Shown: positions 21,361 through 31,650 of the stretch, one piece after another
Position numbering within the stretch: the first letter of the stretch is position 1
Layout: each line of letters begins with the position of its first letter
Origin: Plotosus lineatus
Lineage: Eukaryota; Chordata; Actinopteri; Siluriformes; Plotosidae
Assembly: GCA_024760905.1 (NCBI GenBank)
Contig: CM045729.1
Location: 83,614,050-83,678,049, forward strand
Length of the DNA stretch: 64,000 nt
Direction of reading: 5' to 3'
The notes under the pieces: generated by a model
The model's database searches: none
Told to the model about the DNA's origin: nothing
The model's input: only the letters and a program-made list of their open reading frames with translations
Position numbers and translations under genes: made by a program

Positions 21361-21411
21361 CTGTGAGTGCTCTGGGTCAGCAGCCTGCTGCTTCTCTGTC
21401 ACTGAACTCAT
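21361..21411 (-). CDS. prdm9-like: PRDM9-like methyltransferase, first coding exon
   Basis: ATG at 21411-21409, 17 codons (MSSVTEKQQAADPEHSQ), then donor CAG|GTAATTGG. It joins in phase 0 to exon 2. The exon probably begins upstream of the ATG; the 5' acceptor was not fixed. The short N-terminus implies a protein without KRAB and SSXRD domains unless another promoter adds them. Confidence 0.75.
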
Positions 21412-21763
21412 TTTAACAGCTCCAAGAGAAAAGATCGCACAAAAATAGCATTCCTGTTCGAAATAAAATAAAACAATGTTTGGACAATTAAAACATGCCA
21501 ATTTTAGCTACCAAGTCCGATGCATACCATGTTATCTCATTTGATATTGGTACTTGAAGGAGTAAAAATCTGTATAAAAATAATTTTTAAAAATCTGTTA
21601 ATGATGAACTCAAACACATAATAAAAATGTTAGAACTCAGACATCTCGCTAAAGATGATGAATAAAGATAATAAAACATTCTGCTTGTAAAATAAATAAA
21701 CCACATGATGCTTAAATTATACTTATACAGCAAACCTGAACATTCAGCTTCTGTTTATCTTAC
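21412..21763. other. Likely 5' intron of the PRDM9-like gene
   Basis: AT-rich DNA between the first coding exon and a candidate non-coding exon; no element recognised. Confidence 0.4.
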
Positions 21764-21905
21764 CTTAGGATCTTAAAACAGGATGTATGCAAACGATAAA
21801 ACCCAAAAACAATGCCTTCTGAAACCTGTCTTCTTCATCACCGGGTGCTGGAGGTTGTTGTAACAACTACTCGGCGCAATACCGCCACCACCTGAATTGG
21901 AGAGT
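21764..21905 (-). other. Candidate 5'UTR exon of the PRDM9-like gene
   Basis: On the minus strand a strong donor CCTAAG|GTAAGATA lies at 21764/21763, downstream of GC-richer DNA (cggcgcaataccgccaccac, about 21875-21894). Its place 350 bp upstream of the start codon suits a first exon. Only the donor supports it. Confidence 0.33.
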
Positions 21906-22146
21906 AGTTTCAGCCAGAGCACATGGCAGGGCCCTTCACTGACATCCATCCGAACAGAAATACAGTACAGCTGTGTTTAAGCATTACAGAACAAGCTGCT
22001 CCTCTAGTATGAACTTCTCTGTCGGACCACTCTTATAACCTACATGTGCATTTGAGTAAATCTTTGCAGTTCATGTACAGTTATAAATTCTACCAATTGC
22101 TCAGGAAGAGAAAAGAAGGATTTTCAACTTCCCACAGTCATCAATA

Positions 22147-22330
22147 ACTCATTTTCTGAACCGCTTTAAATCCCAATTAGGGTTCTAAATCATCGCTGTC
22201 AGTGTGAATGGTTGTGTGAGTGTTGGCCCTGCGAGCTATCCAAGTTGTACTCCACTCTTATCCACAGTCAGCTGAGATTGGCGCCAGCCTCCCTACGACC
22301 CTAATTATGCATCATAGAATATGAATGAAT
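22147..22330 (+). mobile_element. L2-type LINE/SINE tail fragment
   Basis: 'gtgtgagtgttggccctgcg' followed by a stretch ending 'gcgccagcctccctacgacc' and 'gaatgaatg' is the common fish L2-type tail, decayed. Confidence 0.55.
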
Positions 22331-22488
22331 GACGCCATGAATGTTTAGTTAAAAAAAAAAAGTATAATCCCAGGACTAGAGCACTGACATTATTCACCTT
22401 AGTTGTAGATTTAGCTCAAGGCTTAGGTAGATTGTATATCAAACGGAGAACCGATATGTGCCGTTCAGACGACGCCGAAACATCGCAT

Positions 22489-22499
22489 TGCGCATGCGT
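22489..22499. promoter_or_regulatory. NRF1-like site
   Basis: TGCGCATGCGT, a near-palindromic match to the NRF1 consensus (YGCGCAYGCGC), about 110 bp upstream of the plus-strand ATG. NRF1 sites are frequent in bidirectional housekeeping promoters. Confidence 0.5.
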
Positions 22500-22545
22500 G
22501 TCAAGTCTTTCCGGTTTGGCGCGCTTGGTTGAACAGACAAAGAGA

Positions 22546-22594
22546 TTTCCTTTCGGCTTTTCCTTTGTTCAGGAGTCGCCACAGCAAATTAAGA
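22546..22594 (-). mobile_element. Isolated RTE/SINE-A 3' terminus
   Basis: 'gatttcctttcggcttttcc' and 'aggagtcgccacagcaaatt' are the terminal bases shared by the RTE and SINE-A families. It lies in the presumed 5'UTR of the plus-strand gene. Confidence 0.8.
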
Positions 22595-22607
22595 AGATTT
22601 CTTAATC

Positions 22608-22670
22608 ATGGCCAACAATATTTCCTCTGAGAAAAGAAGATTTAACCAAATACTGAGGCAAGATCACAAG
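22608..22670 (+). CDS. First coding exon of an unidentified gene
   Basis: ATG at 22608 opens 21 codons, MANNISSEKRRFNQILRQDH then K, and the frame meets a strong splice donor AAG|GTAAGATA at 22670/22671 in phase 0. It lies downstream of CpG-rich DNA with an NRF1-like site, back to back with the PRDM9-like gene. The peptide is basic and likely helical; I do not recognise the family. Later exons were not found, although RTE copies fill much of the next 8 kb. A chance ATG with a chance donor remains possible. Confidence 0.45.
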
Positions 22671-23029
22671 GTAAGATATAAAGCTACCTACACTTCACAG
22701 CCAGATGAATGTTCTAGATATGCCGATTACGCTGGATTGGGTAGGAGTTCATAGTTCTAAATTTAACCTAGCTTCACTTGACAAGCATGTTATGATGTTT
22801 AGAACATTGAGAGGAGATGAAATGTGTTGCAACATGTTCCAAGAGTCTGATACATTTTCTATCTATCTAAAAGTCTGATCCCAGGCCTAGAGTTTTCCAT
22901 AACTGACATTCACGTTAGTCTTAGATTTAGCTTGAGACTTAGGGAGAGTCTACTGATATTATATCAAACGTTTACCAAGAACCTATATGTGCCGTATGTT
23001 ATGGGCATGTAAATAAATGTAAATATAAA
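22671..23029. other. Presumed first intron of the plus-strand gene
   Basis: It holds the second copy of the duplicated segment (22869-23000) and nothing else recognised. Confidence 0.4.
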
Positions 23030-24582
23030 TCTTCTTCTTCTTTCTTCTTTTCCTTTCGGCTGTTCCCTTCAGGGGTCGCCACAGCAAATGATCCGCCTCC
23101 ATCTCTCCCCATCCTCCGCATCTTCTACTCTGACTCCAACGACCTTCATGTCCACCTTCACCACATCCATAAATCTTCTCTTTGGCCTTCCTCTGGGTCT
23201 TCTGCCTGGTAGTTCTAACCTCAGCATCCTACTATCAATATACTCACTATCCCTCCTCTGTACATGTCCAAACCATCTCAATCTAGCCTCTCTGACTTTG
23301 TGTCCAAAACATCTAACATGTGCTGTCCCTCTGATGTACTAATTTATGATCCTATCCATCCTTGTTACTCCCAAAGAGAACCTCAGCATTTTCATCTCTG
23401 CTACCTCCAACTCTGACTCCTGTCTTTTCCCCAGGGCCACTGTTTCTAAACCATACAACATCACTGGCCTCATCACCGTCTTGTACACTTTTCCCTTCAT
23501 TCTTGCCGATACTCTCCTATCACACATCACACCAGACACTTTTCTCCATCCATTCCAACCTGCCTGCACGCGCTTCTTCACCTCTTTTCCACACTCTCCA
23601 TTGCTCTGGATTGTTGAGCCTAAGTACTTAAAATCCTCTACCTTCTTTATCTCTGCCCCCTGTAACCGCACCGTTCCTCTTGGGTCCTTGTTGTTCACAC
23701 ACATGTATTCTGTCTCACTGAGACTAACCTTCATTCCCCTCCTTTCCAGGGCATACCTCCACCTCTCTAGATTTTCCTGCACTTGTTCTCTGCTCTCACT
23801 ACAGATCACGATGTCATCTGCAAACATCATAGTCCATGGAGTTCTTGTCTAACCTCGTCTGTCAGCCTGTACATCACCATAGCAAACAAGAAGAGGCTGA
23901 GAGCTGACCCTTGATGCAGTCCCACCTCCACCTTGAACTCTTCTGTCACACCGACAGCACACCTCACCACTGTCTTACATCTCTCATACATGTCCTGCAC
24001 CACTCTAACATACTTCTCTGCCACTCCAGACTTCCACATGCAATACCACAGTTCCTCTCTCGGCACCCTTTCATATGCTTTCTCCAGATCCACAAAGGCA
24101 CAATGCAGCTCCTTCTGACCTTCTCTGTACTTCTCTATTAACATCCTCAAGGCAAACACTGCATCTGTGGTGCTCTTTCTTGGCATGAAACCAAACTGTT
24201 GCTCACAAATGCTGACCTCTGCCCTTAGTCTAGCTTCCACTATTCTTTCCCATAACTTCATTGTATGACTCATCAACTTTATCCCTCTGTAGTTGCCACA
24301 ACTCTGGACATCTCCCTTGTTCTTAAAAATGGGCACAAGCACACTTCTCCTCCATTCCGCTGGCATCTGCTCACTTTCTAAGACCTTGTTGAATATTCTT
24401 GTCAGAAAATCTACTGCTACCTCCCCTGGACACTTCCATACCTCAACTGGTATGTCATCAGGGCCAACTGCCTTTCCACTCTGCATCCTCTTCAATGCCC
24501 TCCTCACTTCTCCCTTACTAATCTTTGCTACTTCCTGGTCCTCAACGGTCACCCCTTCTACTCTTTTTTCTCTCTCATTTTG
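23030..24582 (-). mobile_element. RTE-clade LINE, left arm of a head-to-head pair
   Basis: Minus strand: it starts at about 24582 (NEREKRVEGVTVEDQEVAK), then RT motifs VPIFKNKGDVQSCGNYRGIK, VDLEKAYERVP, HQGSALSLFLF and MMFADDIVIC. It ends with the full C-terminal region and the RTE 3' end with GAA repeats at 23030-23060. There is a frameshift at about 23830 and small changes elsewhere. The RT is better preserved than in most copies here. Confidence 0.9.
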
Positions 24583-24616
24583 CTCAAAATTGGTGTACAT
24601 TTATCACTTTTAAATA

Positions 24617-26112
24617 AATGGTGACCGTTGAGGAGCAGGAAGTAGAAAAGATTAGTAAGGGTGAAGTGAGGAGGGCATTGAAGTGGAAAGGCAGTTGGTC
24701 CTGATGACATACCGGTGGAGGTATGGAAGTGTCGAGGAGAGGTAGCAGTAGATTTTCTGACAAGAACATTCAACAAGGCCTTAGAGAGTGAGCAGATGCC
24801 GGAGGAATGACGGAGAAGTGTGCTGGTGCCCATTTTTAAGAACAAGGGAGACGTGCACAGTTGTGGCAGCTACAGAGGGATAAAGTTGATGAGCCATACA
24901 ATGAAGCTATGGGAAAGAATAGTGGAAGCGAGACTAAGGGTGGATGTCAGCATTTTGTGAACAACAGTTTGGTTTCATGCAAAGAAAGAGCACCATAGAT
25001 GCAGTATTTGCTTTGAGGATGTTAATGGAGAAGTACAGAGAAGGTCAGAGGGAGCTGCATTGTGCCTTTGTGGATCTGGAGAAAGCATATGACAGGGTGC
25101 CGAGAGAAGAACTGTGGTATTTCATGAGGAAGTCTGGAGTGGCAGAAAAGTATGTTAGAGTCGTACAGGACATGTATGAGAGATGTTAAACAGTGGTGAG
25201 GCGTGCTGTCGGCATGACCTAAGAATTCAAGGTGGAGTGGGGGAATGCATCAGGATCAGCTCTGAACCCCTTCTTGTTTGCTATGGTGATGGACAGGCTG
25301 ACAGACGAGGTGAGACAAGAATCTCCATGGACCATGATGTTTTCAGATGACATTGTGATTTGTAGTGAGAGCAGAAAACAAGTGGAGGAAAATCTAGAGA
25401 GGTGGAGGTATGCCCTGGAAAGGAGGGCAATGAAGGTTAGCCTCAGTAAGTCAGAATACATGTGTGAACGAGAAGGACCCAAGAGGAACGGTGAGGTTAA
25501 AAGGAGCAGAGATAAGGAAGGTGGAGGATTTTAAGTACGTAGGCTCAACAATCCAGAGCAATGCAGAATGTGAAAAAGAGGTGAAGAAGCGTGTGCAGGC
25601 AGGTTGGAATGAATGGAGAAAAGTGTCCGGTGTGATGTGTGATAGGAGGGTATCGGCAAGAATGACAGGAAATGTGTACAAGACGGTGATGAGGCCAGCG
25701 ATCTTGTATGGAAACAGTTGCACCGAGGAAAATACAAGAGGCGGAGCTGGGGGTAGCAGAGATGAAAATGTTGAGGTTCTCTCTGGGAGTAACGAGGATG
25801 TATCGGATCAGAAATGAATACATCAGAGGGACAGCACATGTTATATTTGGAGACAAAGTCAAAGAGGCTAGATTGAGATGGTTTGGACATGTACAGAGGA
25901 GGGATAGTGAATCTATTGGTAGTTGGATGCTGAGGTTGGAACTACCAGGCAGAAGGCCTAGAGGGAAACCAAAGAAGAGTTTTCTGGATGTGGTGAAGGA
26001 AGACATGAAGATCATTGGCATAAGAGAAGAAGATACAGAAGACAGGGTGAGATGGAGGCAGATGATTTGCTGTGGTGACCCCTAAAGGGAATAGCCGAAA
26101 GGAAAAGAAGAA
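24617..26112 (+). mobile_element. RTE-clade LINE, right arm of a head-to-head pair
   Basis: Plus strand: it begins at 'tgaccgttgaggagcaggaa', nearly the same internal point as the left arm. It continues through RT ([11 protein letters not shown] at about 25071, MMFSDDIVICS at about 25335 with the A of FADD changed to S) to the 3' end and GAA tail at about 26112. Several stops and frameshifts (for example 25187, 25219, 25500, 25710). About 34 bp separate it from the left arm. Confidence 0.9.
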
Positions 26113-26287
26113 GAAGAGTTTGTCACAGAGTGACTTTAAAATAACTGTGGAAAAAAAAAAGCTTTTCCCACTGAATACTACAATGCATCACAGCTCACAA
26201 AACCCATTACACCTACATAATAACCAGTGGAGGAGTTAATATAATATTTTACACACCATTTCACAATTTACATAAAGAAATAAATAA

Positions 26288-26339
<52 letters not shown>

Positions 26340-26458
26340 TCAAAGTCCAACCAACCGCTGTTATTTTATCAAATTTAATTAAATTATTACTATGGGATTA
26401 AAAGTTTTGAGAATGTAACAGCAACATTATTAAATTAAAGCACTGCAATGTAAATGCA
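26113..26458. repeat. AT-rich spacer with (AAT)n microsatellite
   Basis: About 16 AAT units at 26290-26338; otherwise no feature. Confidence 0.8.
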
Positions 26459-26645
26459 GACGTGAGGCGCGGGGGGGGCAAACAAGTGTTTGCCCTCACG
26501 CTGGTCCCAAGCCCAAATAAATGCAGAGGGTTGCGTCAGGAAGGGCATCCGGTGTAAAACAAATGCCAAATAAAATATGCGAGTCACAATCAATAATTTC
26601 ATCCCGGATCGCGCGAGGCCCGGGTTAACAACGACCGCCATCTCA
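26459..26645 (+). mobile_element. RTE 5'UTR fragment
   Basis: It matches the 5'UTR of the full-length copy at 55745-56038: 'cctcacgctggtcccaagcc', 'gaagggcatccgg', 'gaggcccgggttaacaacga'. It stops after 'ccgccatc' and is followed by three irregular 'caacttgtc' repeats and then an RTE ORF fragment in the opposite orientation. Confidence 0.85.
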
Positions 26646-26689
26646 ACAACTTGTCAACAACTCATCTTAACAACTTGTCTCCCATTACT

Positions 26690-27104
26690 CCTGTTTACTC
26701 TCTTTGGTCCTCTCAATGTCCCACTTCTTTTAGCTAACCTCTTCCTTTGTACACACTCCTGCACTTCCTCATTCCACCACCAAGTGTCCCTATCCACTTT
26801 TATTTTTAGAGGACACACCAAGTACTCTCATACCTGTCTTCCTGATCACATTAGCTGTAGTTGTCCAGTCATCTGGAAGCACTTCCTGGCCACTCAAAGC
26901 CTCTTTTAATCCTCCTTGAAGACAACACAACCCTCTTCCTTTTTCAGCTTCCACCACTTTGTCTTCTGCTCTGCCTTTGCCTTCTTCACTTTCTTCACCA
27001 TCGGCGTCATCCTGCACACCACCATCCTATGCTGTCTGGCAACACTCTCACCCACTACTACTTTGCAGTCACTGACTTCCTTCAAATTACATAGGCTACA
27101 CAAG

Positions 27105-27106
<2 letters not shown>
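26690..27106 (-). mobile_element. RTE-clade LINE, part 1 (split by L2-type LINE)
   Basis: Minus strand codes for KVVVGESVARQHRMVVCRM and the segment up to the middle region (KQE..., about 26690). It continues on the other side of the L2-type insertion at 30518-31228. The RT and 3' end are missing at the left. Confidence 0.85.
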
Positions 27107-27141
<35 letters not shown>

Positions 27142-30100
27142 ATTTTATTTATATGGCACCTTTCACAGCACTCAAGGTCGCCTCACATCATAAAAACAGT
27201 AGAAAACATTCAAATAAAATACAAATCAACATATTCAATATAAACAGACAGTTAAATACAGTTAAAATATTTACAGGACAGTGCAGTTGTGGTTATAGTG
27301 AGTATGCAAGTTTGAACAGGTAAGTTTTGAGTCTGGATTTGAATAGTGGGAATGTGTCTATATTGCGGAGATCTGGAGGAAGAGAATTCCAGAGCTGGGG
27401 AGCAGAGCAGCTGATAGCTCTGCTCCCCACAGTGACAAGGCGGGCTGAAGGGACAGAGAGATGGAGCGAAGAAGAGGAGCGAAGAGAGCGAGCAGAAGTG
27501 GCAATGTGGAGGAGGTCAGAGAGATATGGAGGAGCAAGGTCATGAATAGCTTTGAATGTGTGGAGCAGGATTTTGTATTGAATACGGTATGTAATGGGGA
27601 GCCAGTGTAGCTGTTGTAGGATGGGAGTGATATGGTGGGTGGAGGGTGCGTGTGATGATTCGGGCTGCTGAGTTCTGTACCAGTTGTAGTTTATGGAGAG
27701 TTTTTGGGAAGGCCGAAGAAGAGAGAGTTACAATAGTCCAGACCTGAAGTGACGAGGCTGTGGACCAGGATGGCGGTGGACTGAGGAGTGAGGGAGGGAC
27801 GGAGGCGGTGGATGTTACGGAGGTGAAAGTATGCTGAGCGGGTGACAGAGTTGATTTGGGAGGTGAAGGAAAGGGTGCCATCGAGGATGACACCCAGACT
27901 CTTGACCTGCCGGGAGGGAGAGATGGAGGAACCGTCGATGAGAATAGAGAAATTATTGATTTTACTTAGGGTGGATTTAGTGCCAGTGAGGAGGAGTTCA
28001 GTCTTATTGCTGTTAAGTTTGAGGAAATTTGAGGTGAACCAGGACTTTATTTCATGGATGCAGAGGAGAAGGGAGGAGGGAGGGAGTGTGGTGCTGGGTT
28101 TACTGGAGAGGTAAAGCTGGGTGTCATCCGCGTAGCAGTGAAAATGGATGTGACGTTTTCGAAAAATGTGACCGAGGGGAAGGAGATAGATGATGAAAAG
28201 GAGGGGACCTAGGACAGAACCCTGAGGAACACCAGTGGTGATGGGGACAGGATCAGAGGAGAAAGATTTAAGTTGGACAAACTGAGTGCGGTTGGAAAGA
28301 TAAGAATGAAACCAAGAAAGAACAGAGCCAGAAATACCAATACTAGAGAGTCTATTGAGGAGGATGGAATGTGAGATGGTGTCAAATGCAGAGCTGAGGT
28401 CAAGCAGGAGGAGGATGGATAATAAACCGGAGTCAGCAGCGAGGAGAAGGTCATTTGTGATTTTGAGAAGAGCTGTTTCAGTGCTATGGAGGGGACGGAA
28501 GCCAGATTGGAAAAGTTCATAGAGGTTATTGGAGGACAGATGAGAATTGAGTTGGGAATAGACTGTTTTTTCAAGAAGTTTAGAAATGAATGGAAGATTT
28601 GAGATAGGGCGGAAGTTATTGAGGTCGGAGGGATCTGAGCCAGGTTTTTTGAGGATGGGAGTAACAGCAGCAGTTTTAAGGGAAGAGGGAACAGTTGCAG
28701 TGGTGAGGGAGGAGTGGATTATGTTGGTAATAAGAGGAACAAGAGTAGGAAGAACAGATTTAATGAGAACAGTAGAAAGAGGGTCAAGAGAACAAGAGGA
28801 GGATTTAGATTGGAGAATAAGGGTAGAAACTTCACTGATGGAGGGTAAGGAAAAGGATGAAAAAGGGATACCTGAGAAAAGTGATGTAGTCATAAGTGGA
28901 GGTGGAGTGGAGAGGGGAGTGAGCTGTTGGTGGATGGATTGAATTTTGGTGATGAAGAATGCGGCCAGGGTATTGCAAAAATCAGAGGAATAGAGATGAG
29001 ATGGAAGAGGGTCTGAAGGTTTGGAGAAGCTATTGAGGAGGGAGAAGAGAGTCTTGGTATTTCCTGCATTTGAGGTTATTAGGTTGGAGTAATATGTGGA
29101 TTTGGCTTTGATGATAGAGTTTTTATAGAGGAGAATGTGGTTATTGTACATTTGTTTATGAATAGCGAGTCCGGTTTTCTTGCTAAGTCTCTCCAGTTGA
29201 CGGCCTTTTGATTTTAACTGTCTTAGTGTGGGTGAGTACCAGGGTGCAGAGTGAGAGAAAGAGACAGACCGGGATTTGAGAGGAGCAAGATTATTGAGAA
29301 TGTTATGTAGATGGGTGTTGTAGTATGAGACCAGGTCATCCGGGGTTAAAATACTGTCTACACTGGGAAGGTTATTGATGTGAGAGGAAAGAGTGTTAAG
29401 GTTAATGTCCTTGATTTTACGGAAGGAAATGGAGCGTGGAGGGTTGGACGTGGTATGAGGAAGATGGATGTTGAAGGTGAGAAGAAAGTGATCTGTGAAG
29501 GGGATGGAGTCCGGTTTGCAGTCTATTGGAGTTATACCTGAGCAGCAAATTAAATCAATAAAGTGTCCTTTAGAGTGGGTGGAGAAATTGACATATTGTT
29601 GTATACCAAAACTGTCTAAACAGGAAATAAAATCATTGGTGAGAGTGTTGTTGATGTTGTCCATATGAATATTAAAGTCCCCTAGTAAAATGATATTGGA
29701 TGACAGAGTGGAAACAGCTGTTAAAAAGTTAGAAAAGTCCAATAAAAAATCCTTATTATACTTTGGTGGTCTGTATATAGTGGCAATGATGGTGGGAGTA
29801 GGGCCAGAAAGCTGACAGACAATAGCTTCAAATGAATTATAAACAGGCACATTGATGGGCGCTATCCTCAGGGACTCTCGGTGGACCAGAGCGAGACCGC
29901 CCCCGCGACCAGTGACACGCGGCTGCGAGATGTAACCAAACCCCGGAGGAGCTGCATCATTGAGATGGGAAAAGTCACCCAGCTGCTGCCAAGTCTCAAC
30001 CAGACAAAAAACATCCAACTTACGGTCCACCAGAAGATCCCGGACCAAAGTACCCTTGTTGGTCAGGGAGCGGATGTTTAGGAGCCCAAAGTTGACGGCA

Positions 30101-30517
30101 GCGCTCCTGCTCACGGAGTTGTCCGCCCGCGGAATACGGGTCAGGACGCACTCGGGGCGGCGGCTGGTGACAGGCCTCGGGCGGCGAGCAGTGGAACAGA
30201 TGGACGGTATGGAGCCGGAGGAGCCGTACCGGAAGTCACGCCGAGAGCCCCGGCGGACGGATCTCCACTCGAATGCTGCGACGAGCCGATCGTCCAGGAC
30301 GCTCTCCTCAGGCTCCCATGTGCTGTATTGTTCTGGGCCTCCAAACTGACCACCGGCTTGAGCACTGGGTCTTTTGCCGTTTGCCCGCTGTAGTTCGGTG
30401 GTGCGGAGGCTGCGCTTCAGCCGCTCCACCTCGCTCTTCAGGAAGCGGATGTGACGCATCATGTGCGCCCAATTAATCATTGTGTTTCTGAGAACAAGGT
30501 CCCCAATGTAGTAGTCT
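27107..30517 (-). mobile_element. L2-type LINE (Maui-like), near full length
   Basis: Its 3' end reads (minus strand) 'ggtgccatataaataaaatg' followed by (TAT)n/(ATT)n at 27106-27140, typical of fish L2-type elements. The 5' end is at about 30517 ('agactactacattggggacc'). The insertion split an RTE copy with a possible 4-bp duplication agat (27103-27106 and 30518-30521). Confidence 0.88.
27691..30480 (-). pseudogene. L2-type LINE polyprotein: endonuclease and reverse transcriptase (929 codons open)
   Basis: ATG at 30480. A basic, coiled N-terminal part ([20 protein letters not shown]) precedes an endonuclease from about residue 130: [46 protein letters not shown] (about 270) and a TDHFLL motif. 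RT motifs: [54 protein letters not shown] and [13 protein letters not shown] (about 780). The frame closes at 27691 because one extra A in a homopolymer alters [20 protein letters not shown]. That segment is open in another frame, and a second shift follows near 27640. The rest of the C-terminus to about 27300 (SAPQLWNSLPPDLR...) is readable. Catalytic residues appear intact, so this copy was probably active fairly recently. Confidence 0.9.
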
Positions 30518-31228
30518 AGATGTAGTCTACCTGTGTGCTTCCATCTCTGCTTTTAAAAGCCACCCTATGCTCCTGTCTCTTATGAAAGACAATATTTACC
30601 ACAACCATTTCCATCTTTTTTGCAAAATCTACCAACATCTGTCCTTCTGCGTTCCTGTCCTGGATACCAAACCTGCCCATCACTTCCTCGTCCCCTCTGT
30701 TGCCTGCACCAACATGTCTAATAATGTATGCCCCAATGACCACTCTTTCACCTCTGGGGGTACTCTGCATCACTTCATCTAACTCACTCCAGAATCTCTC
30801 CTTCTCTTCTAACTCACATCCTGCCTGTGGGGCATAATCATTAACAATTTTGAACTTTAATTTCTAACTTGAGACTCATCATTCTGTCTGACACTCTTTT
30901 CACTTGGCAAACCCCTACTTCAAGATGGTTCCTACTCCATTTGTCTTTCGATCCACACCATGATAAAACAGCTTAAATCCTGCTTCTAAGCTTCTTAGCC
31001 TTGCTACCTTTCCCCTTTCCACCTGGTCTCCTGAAAACACAGTATGTCCACCTTCCTCCTCTGCATCATGTCAGCCAGCTCTCTACCTTTTCCTGTCATA
31101 GTTTCAACATTCAAAGTCCCTACTCTTAGTCCTAGACTCATGCCTTTCCTCTTCACTCTACGCCTATGGACACACCTCCCATCTCTCCTTCCTCAACCAA
31201 CAGTACCCCAGTTTAACTCATCCAAAGT
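30518..31228 (-). mobile_element. RTE-clade LINE, part 2: endonuclease region and 5' end
   Basis: Minus strand, from about 31228: codons for the N-terminal LRVGTLNVETMTGKG-like start, ELADMMQRRKVDILCFQET, a decayed middle around 30850-30900, then HVGAGNRGDEEVMGRFG and MVVNIVFHKRQEHRV at 30516-30773. It joins 26690-27106 across the L2 insertion. Confidence 0.85.
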
Positions 31229-31229
31229 G

Positions 31230-31232
<3 letters not shown>

Positions 31233-31306
<74 letters not shown>
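31233..31306. repeat. (AC)n microsatellite
   Basis: About 37 AC units directly at the 5' end of the RTE copy. Confidence 0.97.
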
Positions 31307-31310
<4 letters not shown>

Positions 31311-31573
31311 GACAGACATTGGTGTTTGTGGATAATTGCTATTTCCCCCCAGATGTTAATACAGTACGGACTACACAATTTAAGTACGGTTACCAATTTA
31401 AAGAGTTTTTATTACCTATTTATTTGTTTTTTCTTCTTAAGATTCCGTATTTTGTTTTCTTAGCAGTTTATTCTGATTGAAGGGCTAGTAGGTAATGTAT
31501 CTCATCCTACTGCAGGAGACCCCAGTCTGAGTAATTGTAAACACACAAACCTGTCTCACACACACAAACCTGT

Positions 31574-31650
<77 letters not shown>

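Larger units (their letters stand above)
21906..22545. promoter_or_regulatory. Probable divergent promoter region
   Basis: It lies between the minus-strand PRDM9-like gene and the plus-strand exon at 22608. The right end (22440-22545) has a cluster of CpG dinucleotides in an otherwise CpG-poor region. A decayed LINE/SINE tail fragment sits at about 22147-22330. No TATA box was identified. Confidence 0.4.
22363..23000. repeat. Duplicated segment flanking the plus-strand exon
   Basis: 22363-22463 and 22869-23000 share in order 'atcccagg.ctagag', 'ctgacatt', 'ttagatttagct', 'atatcaaacg' and 'atatgtgccgt'. The direct copies are about 500 bp apart with moderate divergence. Confidence 0.7.

Noticed and set aside
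24583..24616. Tigger sequence as spacer of the RTE palindrome
   Set aside because: The phrase 'caaaattggtgtac' also occurs near 2129 in a Tigger element, but the match is too short to be meaningful.
23030..26112. CRISPR-like or gene-family array
   Set aside because: The repeated units are LINE copies in opposite orientation, without spacers; nothing in the window suggests a prokaryotic origin.
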